From the IMG/VR virus record IMGVR_UViG_3300030390_001703, positions 1 to 63,749 of that record: a stretch of DNA of 63,749 nucleotides; one strand, written 5' to 3'. Origin of the DNA: a virus. Below are positions 41,521-49,539 of the stretch, one piece after another. The stretch's first letter is position 1. Each line of letters opens with the position of its first letter. The notes under the pieces are model-generated. The model had not been told where the DNA came from, searched no databases, and worked only from the letters and a program-made list of their open reading frames with translations. The position numbers and the translations under genes are program-made.

Positions 41521-41709
41521 TCACCTGTTTTTTATTTTTAAGCAAGCCTTACAATCGGGCTTGGAGTCTGTAAAGGATAACTTGCTGCCAGAAGTGGGAG
41601 AAAACCCACGACATAACACCAAGTATTGATTGCCGAGTTTTTGGATTCGGTGTATTTTGCCTCGCTGTTTGACTGTTGCAGCAAGATAACGAGCTTGTGG
41701 GGGGATCAA
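41521..41709 (-). CDS. Small basic Cys-containing protein
   Basis: About 62 residues if it starts at the TTG that overlaps the upstream stop (TTGA at 41709-41706); a longer TTG start at 41727 is possible. The product is basic, with a beta-like core (GKIHRIQKLGNQYLVLCRG) and CKAC near the end. Without an ATG the start is uncertain, but open length, overlap and correct spacing to the clamp gene support it. Confidence 0.5.
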   Translation of the reverse strand: MIPPQARYLAATVKQRGKIHRIQKLGNQYLVLCRGFSPTSGSKLSFTDSKPDCKACLKIKNR

Positions 41710-41891
41710 GAGAGCCACCACCAATCGGCAAGAGGTTCATTGTGGAAAGTAGCAAGACGTTGTGCTATGTGTTCGACTGCTCGCTTCATGCTCAAAGCCT
41801 TAGCAACCTCTCCCATGAGTTCTTGTACTTCGGATTCAAGTTGGTCGATTTGCTTCTGGAGGTCTTCGACGGTCGGGATTTCATCATCCAT
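41706..41891 (-). CDS. Small coiled-coil protein
   Basis: 61 residues, mainly one amphipathic helix (VEDLQKQIDQLESEVQELMG) followed by a second helix and a Trp-rich end (DWWWLS). Four bases separate it from the RecA-like ATPase gene. It may be an oligomerisation partner in the recombination or replication complex. Family not recognised. Confidence 0.55.
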   Translation of the reverse strand: MDDEIPTVEDLQKQIDQLESEVQELMGEVAKALSMKRAVEHIAQRLATFHNEPLADWWWLS

Positions 41892-41895
41892 AGAA

Positions 41896-42867
41896 TCACC
41901 ACCTTAGTTCGGGTATTCCAGACCAAACAACTTCGCCGTTCTTGACGGTGAGGATCGTGCGTTCTTGTCCGATTAAATCCATTCCTTGACCCTTGACTTC
42001 TTCGATGCGGGCTTTGATAGCGAACTCGCCATCATTGAGAGTCTTGTCAGCATAGACACCAGCGGAGCTGTCTGCTCGCTTTTGGTATCGACCCATGAAC
42101 AATTGCTGGCTCATGATTCGCTGTGTTCCTTCGACCCAATCTGGCTTCTCTCCAACCTTCATCAATCCTTTAGCTCCGTTGCCGAGGTCAGCGAATTGCT
42201 TGTTGTCCTTGAGATGGAAGGTGAAGTACACCTTGTCGATTGGTAGTCCGTGAACTCTGGTGATTGTGTCACGGAACAATTTGTTGCGTGTGCGCCATTC
42301 AGCTTGGTTGAACCTGTCACCGTCTTCGACGTTGATTGGGTTCTTTGAGCGATTCATCAAGAACCATGTCATAGCGTTCTCGCACCACTTCATGTATGTT
42401 GATCCACCATCAAAGATAACGGCTGCAAAGTCGCCTGGGTTTTCTTGGATTTCTTGAGCCATGAGATTGACAAAGGCATTTGTCTTGTCGATCAATGCGG
42501 GCCACTTCACGGACATATCTTCGTTGAAGATGGAGTCGTCTGTCAAGTCCAAGAGAGGTAGGATCAGAATGTTCTCGTCACCAGGGTAGGTGTGATTGAC
42601 AGTTTCGGATGCCGAGTTGTCGAAGTCGAAGATAACGACTTTCTTACCCTGCTTGATCTGTTCATCACTTCGAGATAGGTAAAGAGCAAGACCCGTCTTG
42701 GCCGTGTTCTCTTTGCCTACAAGAGCCATGCGTTGTTGAGGAACCGCTGCCTTCTTCTTGTTGAAGAGGTTACGGTAGTAGTCCACTCCGTAGTCGTTGG
42801 TAGCTTCTGGAGCTTTACCTTCTCCTGCTGTGGCTGCTTTACCACCGTCGCCGCCCCAAGCCGCCAT
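41896..42867 (-). CDS. RecA/Sak4-like ATPase
   Basis: 323 residues; ATG 42867 shares a base with the previous stop. GKENTAKTG near 51-59 is a Walker A-type loop (Ala replaces the usual last Gly). KKVVIFDFDNSAS near 75-87 and FAAVIFDGGSTY near 145-156 (Walker B-like) follow in RecA-fold order. Size and layout fit the single-domain Sak4/RadA-like recombinases encoded by many viruses, which load on ssDNA together with an SSB; the neighbouring gene is an RPA-like protein. Confidence 0.7.
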   Translation of the reverse strand: MAAWGGDGGKAATAGEGKAPEATNDYGVDYYRNLFNKKKAAVPQQRMALVGKENTAKTGLALYLSRSDEQIKQGKKVVIFDFDNSASETVNHTYPGDENILILPLLDLTDDSIFNEDMSVKWPALIDKTNAFVNLMAQEIQENPGDFAAVIFDGGSTYMKWCENAMTWFLMNRSKNPINVEDGDRFNQAEWRTRNKLFRDTITRVHGLPIDKVYFTFHLKDNKQFADLGNGAKGLMKVGEKPDWVEGTQRIMSQQLFMGRYQKRADSSAGVYADKTLNDGEFAIKARIEEVKGQGMDLIGQERTILTVKNGEVVWSGIPELRW

Positions 42868-44108
42868 CAAGCATCCCATCCTGTTGAGGTGGATTCATCA
42901 GCTTCTTCCGGTGCTGGTGCAGCAGAGGCGATTGAGTCACAGACCCACCATGCGGTTGAGTCCATTCGGCATTCGTCATCACGGCTGATCCATGCTCGAC
43001 CAACGACTGCAATTTCCGAGCCAACGCCGAAGTCCATACGGAACTCATGCTCTGCTGGAACATAGACGTCGATTGAAGGTGCAGTTGAGGTTATGTCAAG
43101 GTCGCCAACGGTGACGATGTAGCCGCCCTTCTCGCGTGGGTCGATGTGAACGACTTCGCCGTGAACAGCACAGAGCTTGTCCCACTTCTGGTCGGTGTCA
43201 GCCCACTTGGTAACGTGTTCTGGAAGCAAGTCGAAGGAAGGAAGGAAGTCGCCTTGAGGCCAAACACCATCAACGAGATCAACGATGAGGCCATTTGCTC
43301 CTTCTGCGCTAACAGCGAAAGGAGGTGCAGCGAAGACAGTTGCGAGGGATTCGTCAATGACGAACTTGGTGACACCAGGCTTTGCGTAGCCCACACCGTT
43401 GCGACCCATGCGAACAGGCAAGCGACCTGGTACGAAGGTTGGTTGGTTCTCAAGAGCAAGGTCGTTCTCGAACTTAATCGTGATGAGTTCCACATCAGCA
43501 GAACCACGCTTGCCGAGGAACAGGCACTCACGAACAGGTTCGGACAGCTTGCGAGCGCGACCATATCGAGGGTTTGCATCTCCGCTTTGGAAAGTTGGCA
43601 TGGTGTTGTTCTCAATGATCTGGAACCATGTGGAAGCGTCGAGTTCTTGCACGTGCTTTGGCAAGGAGTGGATCACGATTTCACTTGTTTCTTCTTCAAG
43701 AGAAGAGAGTTTGAAAGTCGGGTTGACGGTGTGAGTGAACGAGCCATCAAGGTTGTCTTCAATCAAAGTGATTCGACCTTGAGCGACGAGTGCAGTTCTG
43801 GCAACTTCGTCAAGAGTACCAAGTGTGTTCTTCATCTTGGCATATCCAGACTTGGAGAAGTCCTTGTATCGAGGAGCTGAAACGAACATTCCTGTAAGAA
43901 CTTCTGCGCCACTGCGAGAGAGTCGTTGAGCTTCTGCTTTGAGTTGACGACCTGCAACCCGAATCGCAAGGATCGAGCATTCGTCTTCAGTCTTGTTGGC
44001 AGCAGTCCAAGCCGATTTGTTCTCGACCAGCACTTCTGTAATTCGGGCGTTCAAGGTATCAAGTGTGACACCGACATTCTTTGCTACTGTTTCTTTAAGT
44101 TCCGACAT
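42867..44108 (-). CDS. RPA-like single-stranded DNA-binding protein
   Basis: 413 residues. The N-terminal ~70 residues are helical; the rest is beta-rich, with a closing OB-like segment (YVPAEHEFRMDFGVGSEIAV, then VGRAWISRDD). The last ~20 residues are acidic (APAPEEADESTSTGWDA), as in SSB/RPA tails that recruit partners. It is directly upstream of a RecA-like gene and downstream of a strong replication promoter. The assignment rests on fold pattern and context, not on a clear motif. Confidence 0.55.
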   Translation of the reverse strand: MSELKETVAKNVGVTLDTLNARITEVLVENKSAWTAANKTEDECSILAIRVAGRQLKAEAQRLSRSGAEVLTGMFVSAPRYKDFSKSGYAKMKNTLGTLDEVARTALVAQGRITLIEDNLDGSFTHTVNPTFKLSSLEEETSEIVIHSLPKHVQELDASTWFQIIENNTMPTFQSGDANPRYGRARKLSEPVRECLFLGKRGSADVELITIKFENDLALENQPTFVPGRLPVRMGRNGVGYAKPGVTKFVIDESLATVFAAPPFAVSAEGANGLIVDLVDGVWPQGDFLPSFDLLPEHVTKWADTDQKWDKLCAVHGEVVHIDPREKGGYIVTVGDLDITSTAPSIDVYVPAEHEFRMDFGVGSEIAVVGRAWISRDDECRMDSTAWWVCDSIASAAPAPEEADESTSTGWDA

Positions 44109-44146
44109 TGTTAATCAATCCGTTGTATTCCTGCCGACAGAGAACA

Positions 44147-44170
44147 CCCTTATAATGATTCTTGTAAAAC
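44147..44170 (-). promoter_or_regulatory. Replication-class promoter, copy 3
   Basis: Minus-strand ACAAGAATCATTATAAGGG, preceded by GTTTT, lies in the 66-base gap before the RPA-like gene. The TATA centre is about 44 bases before ATG 44108, predicting a leader of roughly 19 bases. Confidence 0.75.
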
Positions 44171-44174
44171 AAGG

Positions 44175-44438
44175 TCATTCTTTAAAGTCTGGGTGCTTAA
44201 AATCATCACCGAACTCATCTAATTCTTGCATGATGTGAGTTGCGACGTGAGCTTGAGATGCGTTATGAACAAGAGAAGTAGGACCAAGACAAGCCCAATC
44301 GCACAGATCGCAGGTTCCTTTCACGATGAACTCATTGAATAGGACTATGCCGTTGATCCTAAGCACAGGTATTGTATCTCCGACTTCATACCTGGTGCCG
44401 TCTGGGTGTAGCCAATAATCTTCGGGTCCAGCAATCAT
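44175..44438 (-). CDS. Small C2H2-type zinc-finger protein
   Basis: 87 residues from ATG 44438, which overlaps the dpdA-like stop (ATGA); AGGAGG is eight bases upstream, inside the end of that gene. CDLCDWACLG near 43-52 plus HNASQAHVATH makes a plausible C2H2 finger. The N-terminus is beta-like. It may assist the adjacent transglycosylase, or be independent. Confidence 0.6.
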   Translation of the reverse strand: MIAGPEDYWLHPDGTRYEVGDTIPVLRINGIVLFNEFIVKGTCDLCDWACLGPTSLVHNASQAHVATHIMQELDEFGDDFKHPDFKE

Positions 44439-45223
44439 AACCATTCCCTCCTGTCTAATGTTCCTAAAGGAGAACTAACAACCTTCTCTCTCCATGCTAA
44501 TGCAAACCCAAGACAATTAGCGCACGACTTTCTCTTGGATAGGTTGTTGGATTTGCACCAATCGCACCTCTCACCAACACCCATTCGTGCTGCGTAAGAC
44601 CAGGCCATCGAATCTGCCGACTGTAAGTATTGTCCGTACTTGGATAAGCCGCTTGTCTTGACCCCAAATCCGTGAATGTTATCAAGCCCAAGCTCGTAAA
44701 GCTGGCTCATAATAGCTTCAATCTCATACGTTGCTTGTCTTCGACATACTGATCCTACACCGACTGTGGATTCCTTAGTCAAATCAATACCTGCTTCTTT
44801 GTATTGCTCGAAACAATTTGAGTAGTCACGCATAGTCCATCCCTGGAGTACAGGAACAAAAGGCAAGTCTGGAGCTGTGTCACGAAGATAAAGAAAGTTC
44901 TCAACGGTTAGGTCTTGGTGATCTTGAACTGTAAGTCCTGTCTTCTCTGTCATGTGTGGTTCAACCATCCAATCTTGAGGTGCAGCCCAATTCAAACCGC
45001 CCCAATCCATGTAGCGACCAACATCTGCTATGTATTCATCTGGAGTTATGATCCACTTCCCATGTTTAGCTATCTCGCTAAACCCGCCAGAATCTAACGA
45101 CCATTCACAGGTCGGTTGTCGATTTATCTTAGGTTGTCGTAGCAGTCGTTTGTAACTTATGAAAAGAGGAACTTCGGTTTTCTCAAGCATAGGAGGTTCG
45201 TGAACGCCGAGATAGAACTTCAT
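44435..45223 (-). CDS. dpdA: DpdA-like DNA 7-deazaguanine transglycosylase (TGT superfamily)
   Basis: 262 residues from ATG 45223 (ATGA overlap with rfcS). The TGT-like barrel pattern is visible: LDSGGFSEIAKHGKW near 43-57, NWAAPQDWMVEP near 78-89, LPFVPVLQGWTMRDY near 119-133, TVGVGSVCRRQ near 152-162, HGFGVKTSGL and SADSMAWSYAAR. The C-terminal CDWC...CANC cluster would bind zinc. This compact family in viruses is associated with inserting 7-deazaguanine bases into DNA. No preQ0 synthesis genes (folE, queD, queE, queC) are visible here, so the precursor would have to come from the host. Confidence 0.78.
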   Translation of the reverse strand: MKFYLGVHEPPMLEKTEVPLFISYKRLLRQPKINRQPTCEWSLDSGGFSEIAKHGKWIITPDEYIADVGRYMDWGGLNWAAPQDWMVEPHMTEKTGLTVQDHQDLTVENFLYLRDTAPDLPFVPVLQGWTMRDYSNCFEQYKEAGIDLTKESTVGVGSVCRRQATYEIEAIMSQLYELGLDNIHGFGVKTSGLSKYGQYLQSADSMAWSYAARMGVGERCDWCKSNNLSKRKSCANCLGFALAWREKVVSSPLGTLDRREWL

Positions 45224-46128
45224 TCGCACAGCAACCTGCAAAAGTTATGAGCAACAATCAATGGATCAACACCCATCAATATATCACGCTCGCTTTGAAT
45301 TGCAGCATCTAAGACCTTTACTTTGTTTGATTGACTTGCTGGTGAGTCCATAGCATAGAGGAATACTTCTCTCACACGTTCTCTGGTAAGTGCTGGCCTG
45401 TTTTCAATAAGGGCTGTGACTGATTTCTGGACTACCTTCTCGCTCATACATAGACGAAGAACAAGGTCGGCATCGAATCCAGACGACTCAAGTTCTGCTA
45501 TGAACTTACGAAGTGACTTTGGTTCAAGGTACGCTGCCTTCTGTAAAGCTCCGATACTGTTCCTTAGATCGCCACGATGCTTCTTTGCTATCACTTTGAT
45601 AGCATGAGCATCAACCTCAACGCCTTCATACGCTGCGACGGTAGCCAAGCGTTGCTCAACAAGTTCAGCAGAGATAGGCTCGAAGGTTCGGACTTGGCAT
45701 CGTGATTGTAGCCAGGGCGATACCTTGCTAAGATCGTTGCACGTGAGAATGAAGTAGCCTTGAGCATCTTCGATGACTCCCTTCAAAGCATCTTGAGCTT
45801 GAGGTGTGAGGCGGTCTGCCTCATCTAAGAAAAAGACTGTTTCCCATTGACCGATTCTCGACATAGGAATGATGTACTCTTCAATGAACTCAATGCCTCT
45901 GGTTTTCTTCGAGGATGCGTTGAACTTGTGGAGCTGCCAGCCGAGGACTTCAGCGACGATGTAAGCAAGTGTTGTCTTGCCCGTTCCAGGCTCGGATGAA
46001 TTGAATAGAAAATGTTGCATAGGTGCTTTGCCTTCAAGGATCAGACGAACCTCTTCGACTATGCTCTCTTGACCCATGAATCCGTCAAGGGTCTTTGGTC
46101 TGTGCTTCTCCCACCATATCTCTTTCAT
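45220..46128 (-). CDS. rfcS: Clamp loader small subunit (RFC-S)
   Basis: 302 residues. KHRPKTLDGFMGQ at the start, Walker A NSSEPGTGKTT near 43-53, Walker B FFLDEADR near 98-105, sensor LTCND near 127 and the SRC motif (WLQSRCQVRTF near 137-147) define an archaeal RFC small subunit. The C-terminal helical collar follows. It loads the PCNA-like clamp. No RFC large subunit is obvious; the host's or the unassigned 47826-48509 gene might supply one. Confidence 0.9.
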   Translation of the reverse strand: MKEIWWEKHRPKTLDGFMGQESIVEEVRLILEGKAPMQHFLFNSSEPGTGKTTLAYIVAEVLGWQLHKFNASSKKTRGIEFIEEYIIPMSRIGQWETVFFLDEADRLTPQAQDALKGVIEDAQGYFILTCNDLSKVSPWLQSRCQVRTFEPISAELVEQRLATVAAYEGVEVDAHAIKVIAKKHRGDLRNSIGALQKAAYLEPKSLRKFIAELESSGFDADLVLRLCMSEKVVQKSVTALIENRPALTRERVREVFLYAMDSPASQSNKVKVLDAAIQSERDILMGVDPLIVAHNFCRLLCE

Positions 46129-46397
46129 ATCTCATCACCTTCTATTTGGTATCTGGTTCTCTCGGACTGTTCAGCTTGCGTGATCCACTTGCCTTTGCAT
46201 TCTTCACCGTCTTTATTCATGTAGCAATACTCACCAAAGCATCTGCGAATCTGGTAAATGTGTCCGTTATGGTTGTATGCTATGAATCCCCAGGAGTCCG
46301 AATCCCAACAGGTTGTGCAAGCAAAGGTTAGTGCAGCGTAAATCTTTCCGTCACCGTCTGGTTTCGATACAGGAACGTTGCGAGGGAGGCGAGGCAT
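46125..46397 (-). CDS. Small Cys-rich protein
   Basis: 90 residues from ATG 46397, with GGTGATT upstream. CTTC, then C..YC and a further C (CFGEYCYMNKDGEEC) suggest a zinc site within a beta-rich domain (WGFIAYNHNGHIYQIRR). Its stop overlaps rfcS by ATGA. Unknown role, co-expressed with the clamp loader. Confidence 0.6.
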   Translation of the reverse strand: MPRLPRNVPVSKPDGDGKIYAALTFACTTCWDSDSWGFIAYNHNGHIYQIRRCFGEYCYMNKDGEECKGKWITQAEQSERTRYQIEGDEI

Positions 46398-46401
46398 ACA
46401 A

Positions 46402-46737
46402 TCACCACTCTTCGTCGTAGTCTGGTTCACGGTCTGCTTGAGCGTCACGGATCATGTCTTGCTCTCGCTCCCAATCATGCTCTGCTCTCATGTCCCAACC
46501 AATGTGTTCATCAGCTTTGGTCTTGTCACATACTTCGACAATATAAGCGAGTAGTTTGTATGGTGCATAGCGTTGAATGACTACGAACTTATCCTCTTCA
46601 ATCTTCAATACTCTCATACCACTTCGAGTAAAGCTATGAACAATTGCATAGTTCTCTTGGTTTTCTTGTAAATCAACAAACCATTGAGGCAGATTGTCTG
46701 TTGGTATCTGTTCCTTAAATCCTATCTTTGGTATCAT
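46402..46737 (-). CDS. Hypothetical acidic protein
   Basis: 111 residues from ATG 46737 (GGTGA six bases upstream). A mixed alpha/beta N-terminal domain (WFVDLQENQENYAIVHSFTR) leads to a very acidic C-terminus (DAQADREPDYDEEW). No family seen. Confidence 0.55.
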   Translation of the reverse strand: MIPKIGFKEQIPTDNLPQWFVDLQENQENYAIVHSFTRSGMRVLKIEEDKFVVIQRYAPYKLLAYIVEVCDKTKADEHIGWDMRAEHDWEREQDMIRDAQADREPDYDEEW

Positions 46738-46738
46738 A

Positions 46739-47092
46739 TCATTCACCGTAAAGCATCCACATTCGAGCGTGGTGTTCATGAGCATAGCCCATGACTTCAT
46801 GTTCGCAACCGTAGCAAGTCATCTTACCGCCGAGTCTGTTCGTGGTTGGGTCATCGCATAGGTGGCATCGAGTTTGGTATGGCTGTGGTTGGGGGCGCAT
46901 CCTTGATCCACCGCACGAAGGGCAACCGTCACCACAACACTTCTGCTGAATTGTACTGTTGCAGAAACCACAAGCCAGGACAAAGTTAGCGGGGTTGCCT
47001 TCGTCATCTCTGGTAGTAGCATTCTTGTGTGTGTCATGATTCGTTCTCCACTTGTTACAGTCGAGGCACTTACCTACCCATTCCACAGCCAT
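46739..47092 (-). CDS. Protein with multiple zinc knuckles
   Basis: 117 residues from ATG 47092, chosen because the TATA centre of promoter copy 4 is 25 bases upstream, so the mRNA would be leaderless. Five Cys pairs or clusters are seen: CLDC (9-12), CGFC, CCGDGCPSCGG, CHLC and CYGC. This is the densest zinc-binding pattern in the replication half and suggests a nucleic-acid-binding or scaffold protein. Confidence 0.65.
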   Translation of the reverse strand: MAVEWVGKCLDCNKWRTNHDTHKNATTRDDEGNPANFVLACGFCNSTIQQKCCGDGCPSCGGSRMRPQPQPYQTRCHLCDDPTTNRLGGKMTCYGCEHEVMGYAHEHHARMWMLYGE

Positions 47093-47111
47093 AACAAGGC
47101 GTATGCGCCAG

Positions 47112-47135
47112 CCCTTATAATGATTCTTACAAACG
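47112..47135 (-). promoter_or_regulatory. Replication-class promoter, copy 4
   Basis: Minus-strand GTAAGAATCATTATAAGGG is identical to the family consensus. It lies 25 bases (centre to start) from ATG 47092 and overlaps the last codons of the 47127-47522 gene. Confidence 0.8.
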
Positions 47136-47522
47136 CTGACAGAACAAGCAGGTTTGCTCACCGTCTTCGATCAAACGAATGAGCTTGCATTCAGTACAAC
47201 GCCTGGTTTGCTCTTTCAATCGAGGTGATAAATGAGAGTAGGGGGTAGTGTTCTCGACGTCTTGTAGTACGATGATGACTTGTCGGTTCACGTCGTAAAG
47301 CGTTTGATGTTCCCATCCGTTGTGCTTTTGCACCTTCGTAGTGCCGACAGCTTCGACTTGCATTGTTCTTGAAAGCAAAGCTGTGATCCGCTGTTGGGAA
47401 GGTACAACTCGAACTCCACTTGACCCATGCAACTTATCTCGAAGCTCGTCAATTGTCATCGGTCCGTCATGGAATAGAAGGTCAATAGCAGCCGAGCGAA
47501 TCCTGGTATTGTTTGACCCCAT
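47127..47522 (-). CDS. Winged-helix regulator with C-terminal zinc ribbon
   Basis: 131 residues. Residues 7-60 (IRSAAIDLLFHDGPMTIDEL, then QQRITALLSRTMQVEAVG) form a winged helix-turn-helix, and the C-terminus has CTEC...CLFC. Such fusions are typical of archaeal transcription factors. A diverged promoter-like stretch (TTTACTGTTTAACATAG on the minus strand at about 47533-47550) lies before its start. It is a candidate switch for early or late expression. Confidence 0.7.
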   Translation of the reverse strand: MGSNNTRIRSAAIDLLFHDGPMTIDELRDKLHGSSGVRVVPSQQRITALLSRTMQVEAVGTTKVQKHNGWEHQTLYDVNRQVIIVLQDVENTTPYSHLSPRLKEQTRRCTECKLIRLIEDGEQTCLFCQRL

Positions 47523-47565
47523 TCAAGTAAGGCTATGTTAAACAGTAAATCAACCCTCGGTCTAT

Positions 47566-47835
47566 TTATGGATTGCCCATACTCATTCCAACTGCCATAG
47601 GGTCTGGCGAAGCAGAAGATTGTGTTACCTTCACTGTCGATCCTTCGATTTGAACAGTATGTTCGCTGTCTTGCATGGCTTTGCGAATAGGTCTTACTAT
47701 CTCAACTTCCATCTTGATTGAGGCAGCAATAGGAAACCAAAGGCAAGAAATGATGAGAAAGAATCCCATGTCGCCGGTTAGAAGAGAACCTCCGAGAACA
47801 AAAGCAGTGACATGATTCATCGTGATTATAGCCAT
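47566..47835 (-). CDS. Small membrane protein
   Basis: 89 residues (ATG 47820 would give 84). One or two hydrophobic segments occur: VTAFVLGGSLLTG and MGFFLIISCLWFPIAAS. A polar C-terminal tail follows. The start lies inside the end of the upstream gene (GGATGGCTATAA). Function unknown. Confidence 0.55.
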   Translation of the reverse strand: MAIITMNHVTAFVLGGSLLTGDMGFFLIISCLWFPIAASIKMEVEIVRPIRKAMQDSEHTVQIEGSTVKVTQSSASPDPMAVGMSMGNP

Positions 47836-48509
47836 CCTAACACCGCCTGTTTTGTTTTCTTAACGCCCTTTGGGAGAGCCACAGGATCAATGGTACGAAT
47901 CTTGTTAGCTACATCTGGTGCTAAACGAATCAAGTCTTCTGTATATAGATCGGACAACCGAAAGCCATGAGGCACTTCGTAGTCCTCTTTCTTTGGCTTG
48001 AGTCTTCGAGCAGGTTTGTTTGGATTGATGGAGTATGTGAACACCGCATGAGCGTATTCGTCTGGGAGTGTGAACGAAACAAGGGCCAGCCTTCGAGCAG
48101 TGTCTATGTCTTCTGGATGAGCGTTGCGCCATACCGCCAGAGCAAGAGGGACAGGTAAGGACTTGACTACTTGGTGGGCTGCATCTCTGTTCCTCCATTT
48201 CATCATAGCACTGATACCTGGCCCGATAGGATCAGACTTAGCCTTGAGAGAATCATGCACCACTACGAAGTCCTCCGACTTCTTGGTGAGCTTAGGCTTC
48301 TTGTCGAGGATGATGACAAGACGATACGATACTATGTGCGCCCAATCCATAATGTCGTCTTCTGTGAACTTCTTAGTGTGAAGAATGTACGTCGTGCCTG
48401 GAGCTGAAGGAATGCACGTCATTTCACGGTGCATAACGATGTAGTCACCCACCTTGAAGTCGGCATCGTCACCAGCAAGGATCACGATACCCACGAAGCA
48501 AGCCCCCAT
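47826..48509 (-). CDS. Unassigned replication-region protein
   Basis: 227 residues (a GTG at 48485, overlapping the previous stop, is an alternative start). An N-terminal beta segment (DADFKVGDYIVMHREM) leads to alternating strands (YRLVIILDKKPKL), a helical middle (HQVVKSLPVPLALAVWRNAH) and a basic C-terminus. The 'LAVWRN' helix bundle faintly recalls clamp-loader collar domains, so a loader partner for rfcS is one possibility, but no ATPase motif is present. Unknown. Confidence 0.55.
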   Translation of the reverse strand: MGACFVGIVILAGDDADFKVGDYIVMHREMTCIPSAPGTTYILHTKKFTEDDIMDWAHIVSYRLVIILDKKPKLTKKSEDFVVVHDSLKAKSDPIGPGISAMMKWRNRDAAHQVVKSLPVPLALAVWRNAHPEDIDTARRLALVSFTLPDEYAHAVFTYSINPNKPARRLKPKKEDYEVPHGFRLSDLYTEDLIRLAPDVANKIRTIDPVALPKGVKKTKQAVLGWL

Positions 48510-48751
48510 GTCTTAACCCAATAGTAGCAGGGCGCAGGTAAGTATTCTTCACCACATTCCTCGAACTCCACCATCTTGCCGAGTATGTTGTTGAGTCTTC
48601 CAGAAGTGCAACCGTAACGCAACTTAGATCGTGAGTAGTCGTTAAGGAACTCAAGAATGTTTGGTGTTGATGCAACGACTTCTTGTTTGAGATAACGAAC
48701 GATTGCAGAAGTAGTTCTTGTCTTGCGATTTGTAAGAACTTTAGTTGGCAT
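48482..48751 (-). CDS. Small helical protein, possible winged helix
   Basis: 89 residues from ATG 48751 (GGGGAAAGAAG upstream, overlap with previous stop). TSAIVRYLKQEVVASTPNIL, then GRLNNILGKMVEF, resembles a winged-helix DNA-binding fold. Basic overall. Possibly a regulator. Confidence 0.55.
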   Translation of the reverse strand: MPTKVLTNRKTRTTSAIVRYLKQEVVASTPNILEFLNDYSRSKLRYGCTSGRLNNILGKMVEFEECGEEYLPAPCYYWVKTWGLASWVS

Positions 48752-49004
48752 CTTCTTTCCCCCAGGGGTCTTCGACATAGATGTGGTTTCGCAACCTGTT
48801 ATATTGATGTGCTGATAGGTTCCAGACTTCACGAATCACTTTAGCTTGAACTGTGTAAGCCCCATGAGTCCAATGCAAACCGTCAAACGTTATGATACAA
48901 AACAATCCATCCTCATTCATGGCTTTGATTAAGCGAGGCCATTCTGTTTCTTTGATAGGTCGGTTAGCCAACACTTGCTTTGATCCACTACGCCATCCCT
49001 TCAT
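48741..49004 (-). CDS. Hypothetical protein
   Basis: 87 residues from ATG 49004 (GGTGA six bases upstream). Basic start (MKGWRSGSKQVLANRPIKET), central beta (GLFCIITFDGLHWTHGAYTV), helical end. No family recognised. Confidence 0.55.
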   Translation of the reverse strand: MKGWRSGSKQVLANRPIKETEWPRLIKAMNEDGLFCIITFDGLHWTHGAYTVQAKVIREVWNLSAHQYNRLRNHIYVEDPWGKEDAN

Positions 49005-49005
49005 C

Positions 49006-49539
49006 TTAGTCACCCAATTCAATGATGTGTGTTGGGGTCTTCAAGGTTGACATTTGCATCTCCACTTGATCGAGAAGGTGTGGTTGAGAACCTAAGACAT
49101 TGACGAGGATGCGAGCCATAGCAGCCTCTCGTTGGTCTGCTAAGAATAATTGTGAGTCTGTACCTATCTCTTTCTTGAGCGTACCAACCAGCTTCAAGGA
49201 CTTGTTACACTCACTCACCAGACGGGTTGCGTTCTGCACCCACTCCGTAGTGATGCCTTCTATATCTTTCTGGTCTTCAAGCTCGTCAAGCCAACCCATC
49301 ATTCGGACAAGAAGTGATTCGGCAGTGTTGAGCGTGTCAATCGACTCGACTCGAAGTGACTCAATATGAGATGCTTCTTCTGGCGTGTAGTCCAAGTGCT
49401 GATCCATGTGTTCGGCTACTGTGCCGACAGGCCACCCTTGCTTTGTTTCAACATACGTGTGAGTTATCTCTGTTCGGTGCAACCTCATCTCAAGGCTACG
49501 CTTCAGTCGATCTTCAAGTTCACAAAAGGGGCAGGTCAT
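49006..49539 (-). CDS. Zinc/HTH helical protein, possible small terminase
   Basis: 177 residues. It starts MTCPFCELEDRLKRSLEMRL, then an HTH-like segment (GWPVGTVAEHMDQHL near 35-49), followed by a long helical region with coiled coil (LNTAESLLVRMMGWLDELED). A Cys pair, then HTH with 'H..H', then oligomerising helices is a layout known from some small terminase subunits. If so, it lies far from terL, which is unusual. Another DNA-binding function is equally possible. Confidence 0.5.
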   Translation of the reverse strand: MTCPFCELEDRLKRSLEMRLHRTEITHTYVETKQGWPVGTVAEHMDQHLDYTPEEASHIESLRVESIDTLNTAESLLVRMMGWLDELEDQKDIEGITTEWVQNATRLVSECNKSLKLVGTLKKEIGTDSQLFLADQREAAMARILVNVLGSQPHLLDQVEMQMSTLKTPTHIIELGD

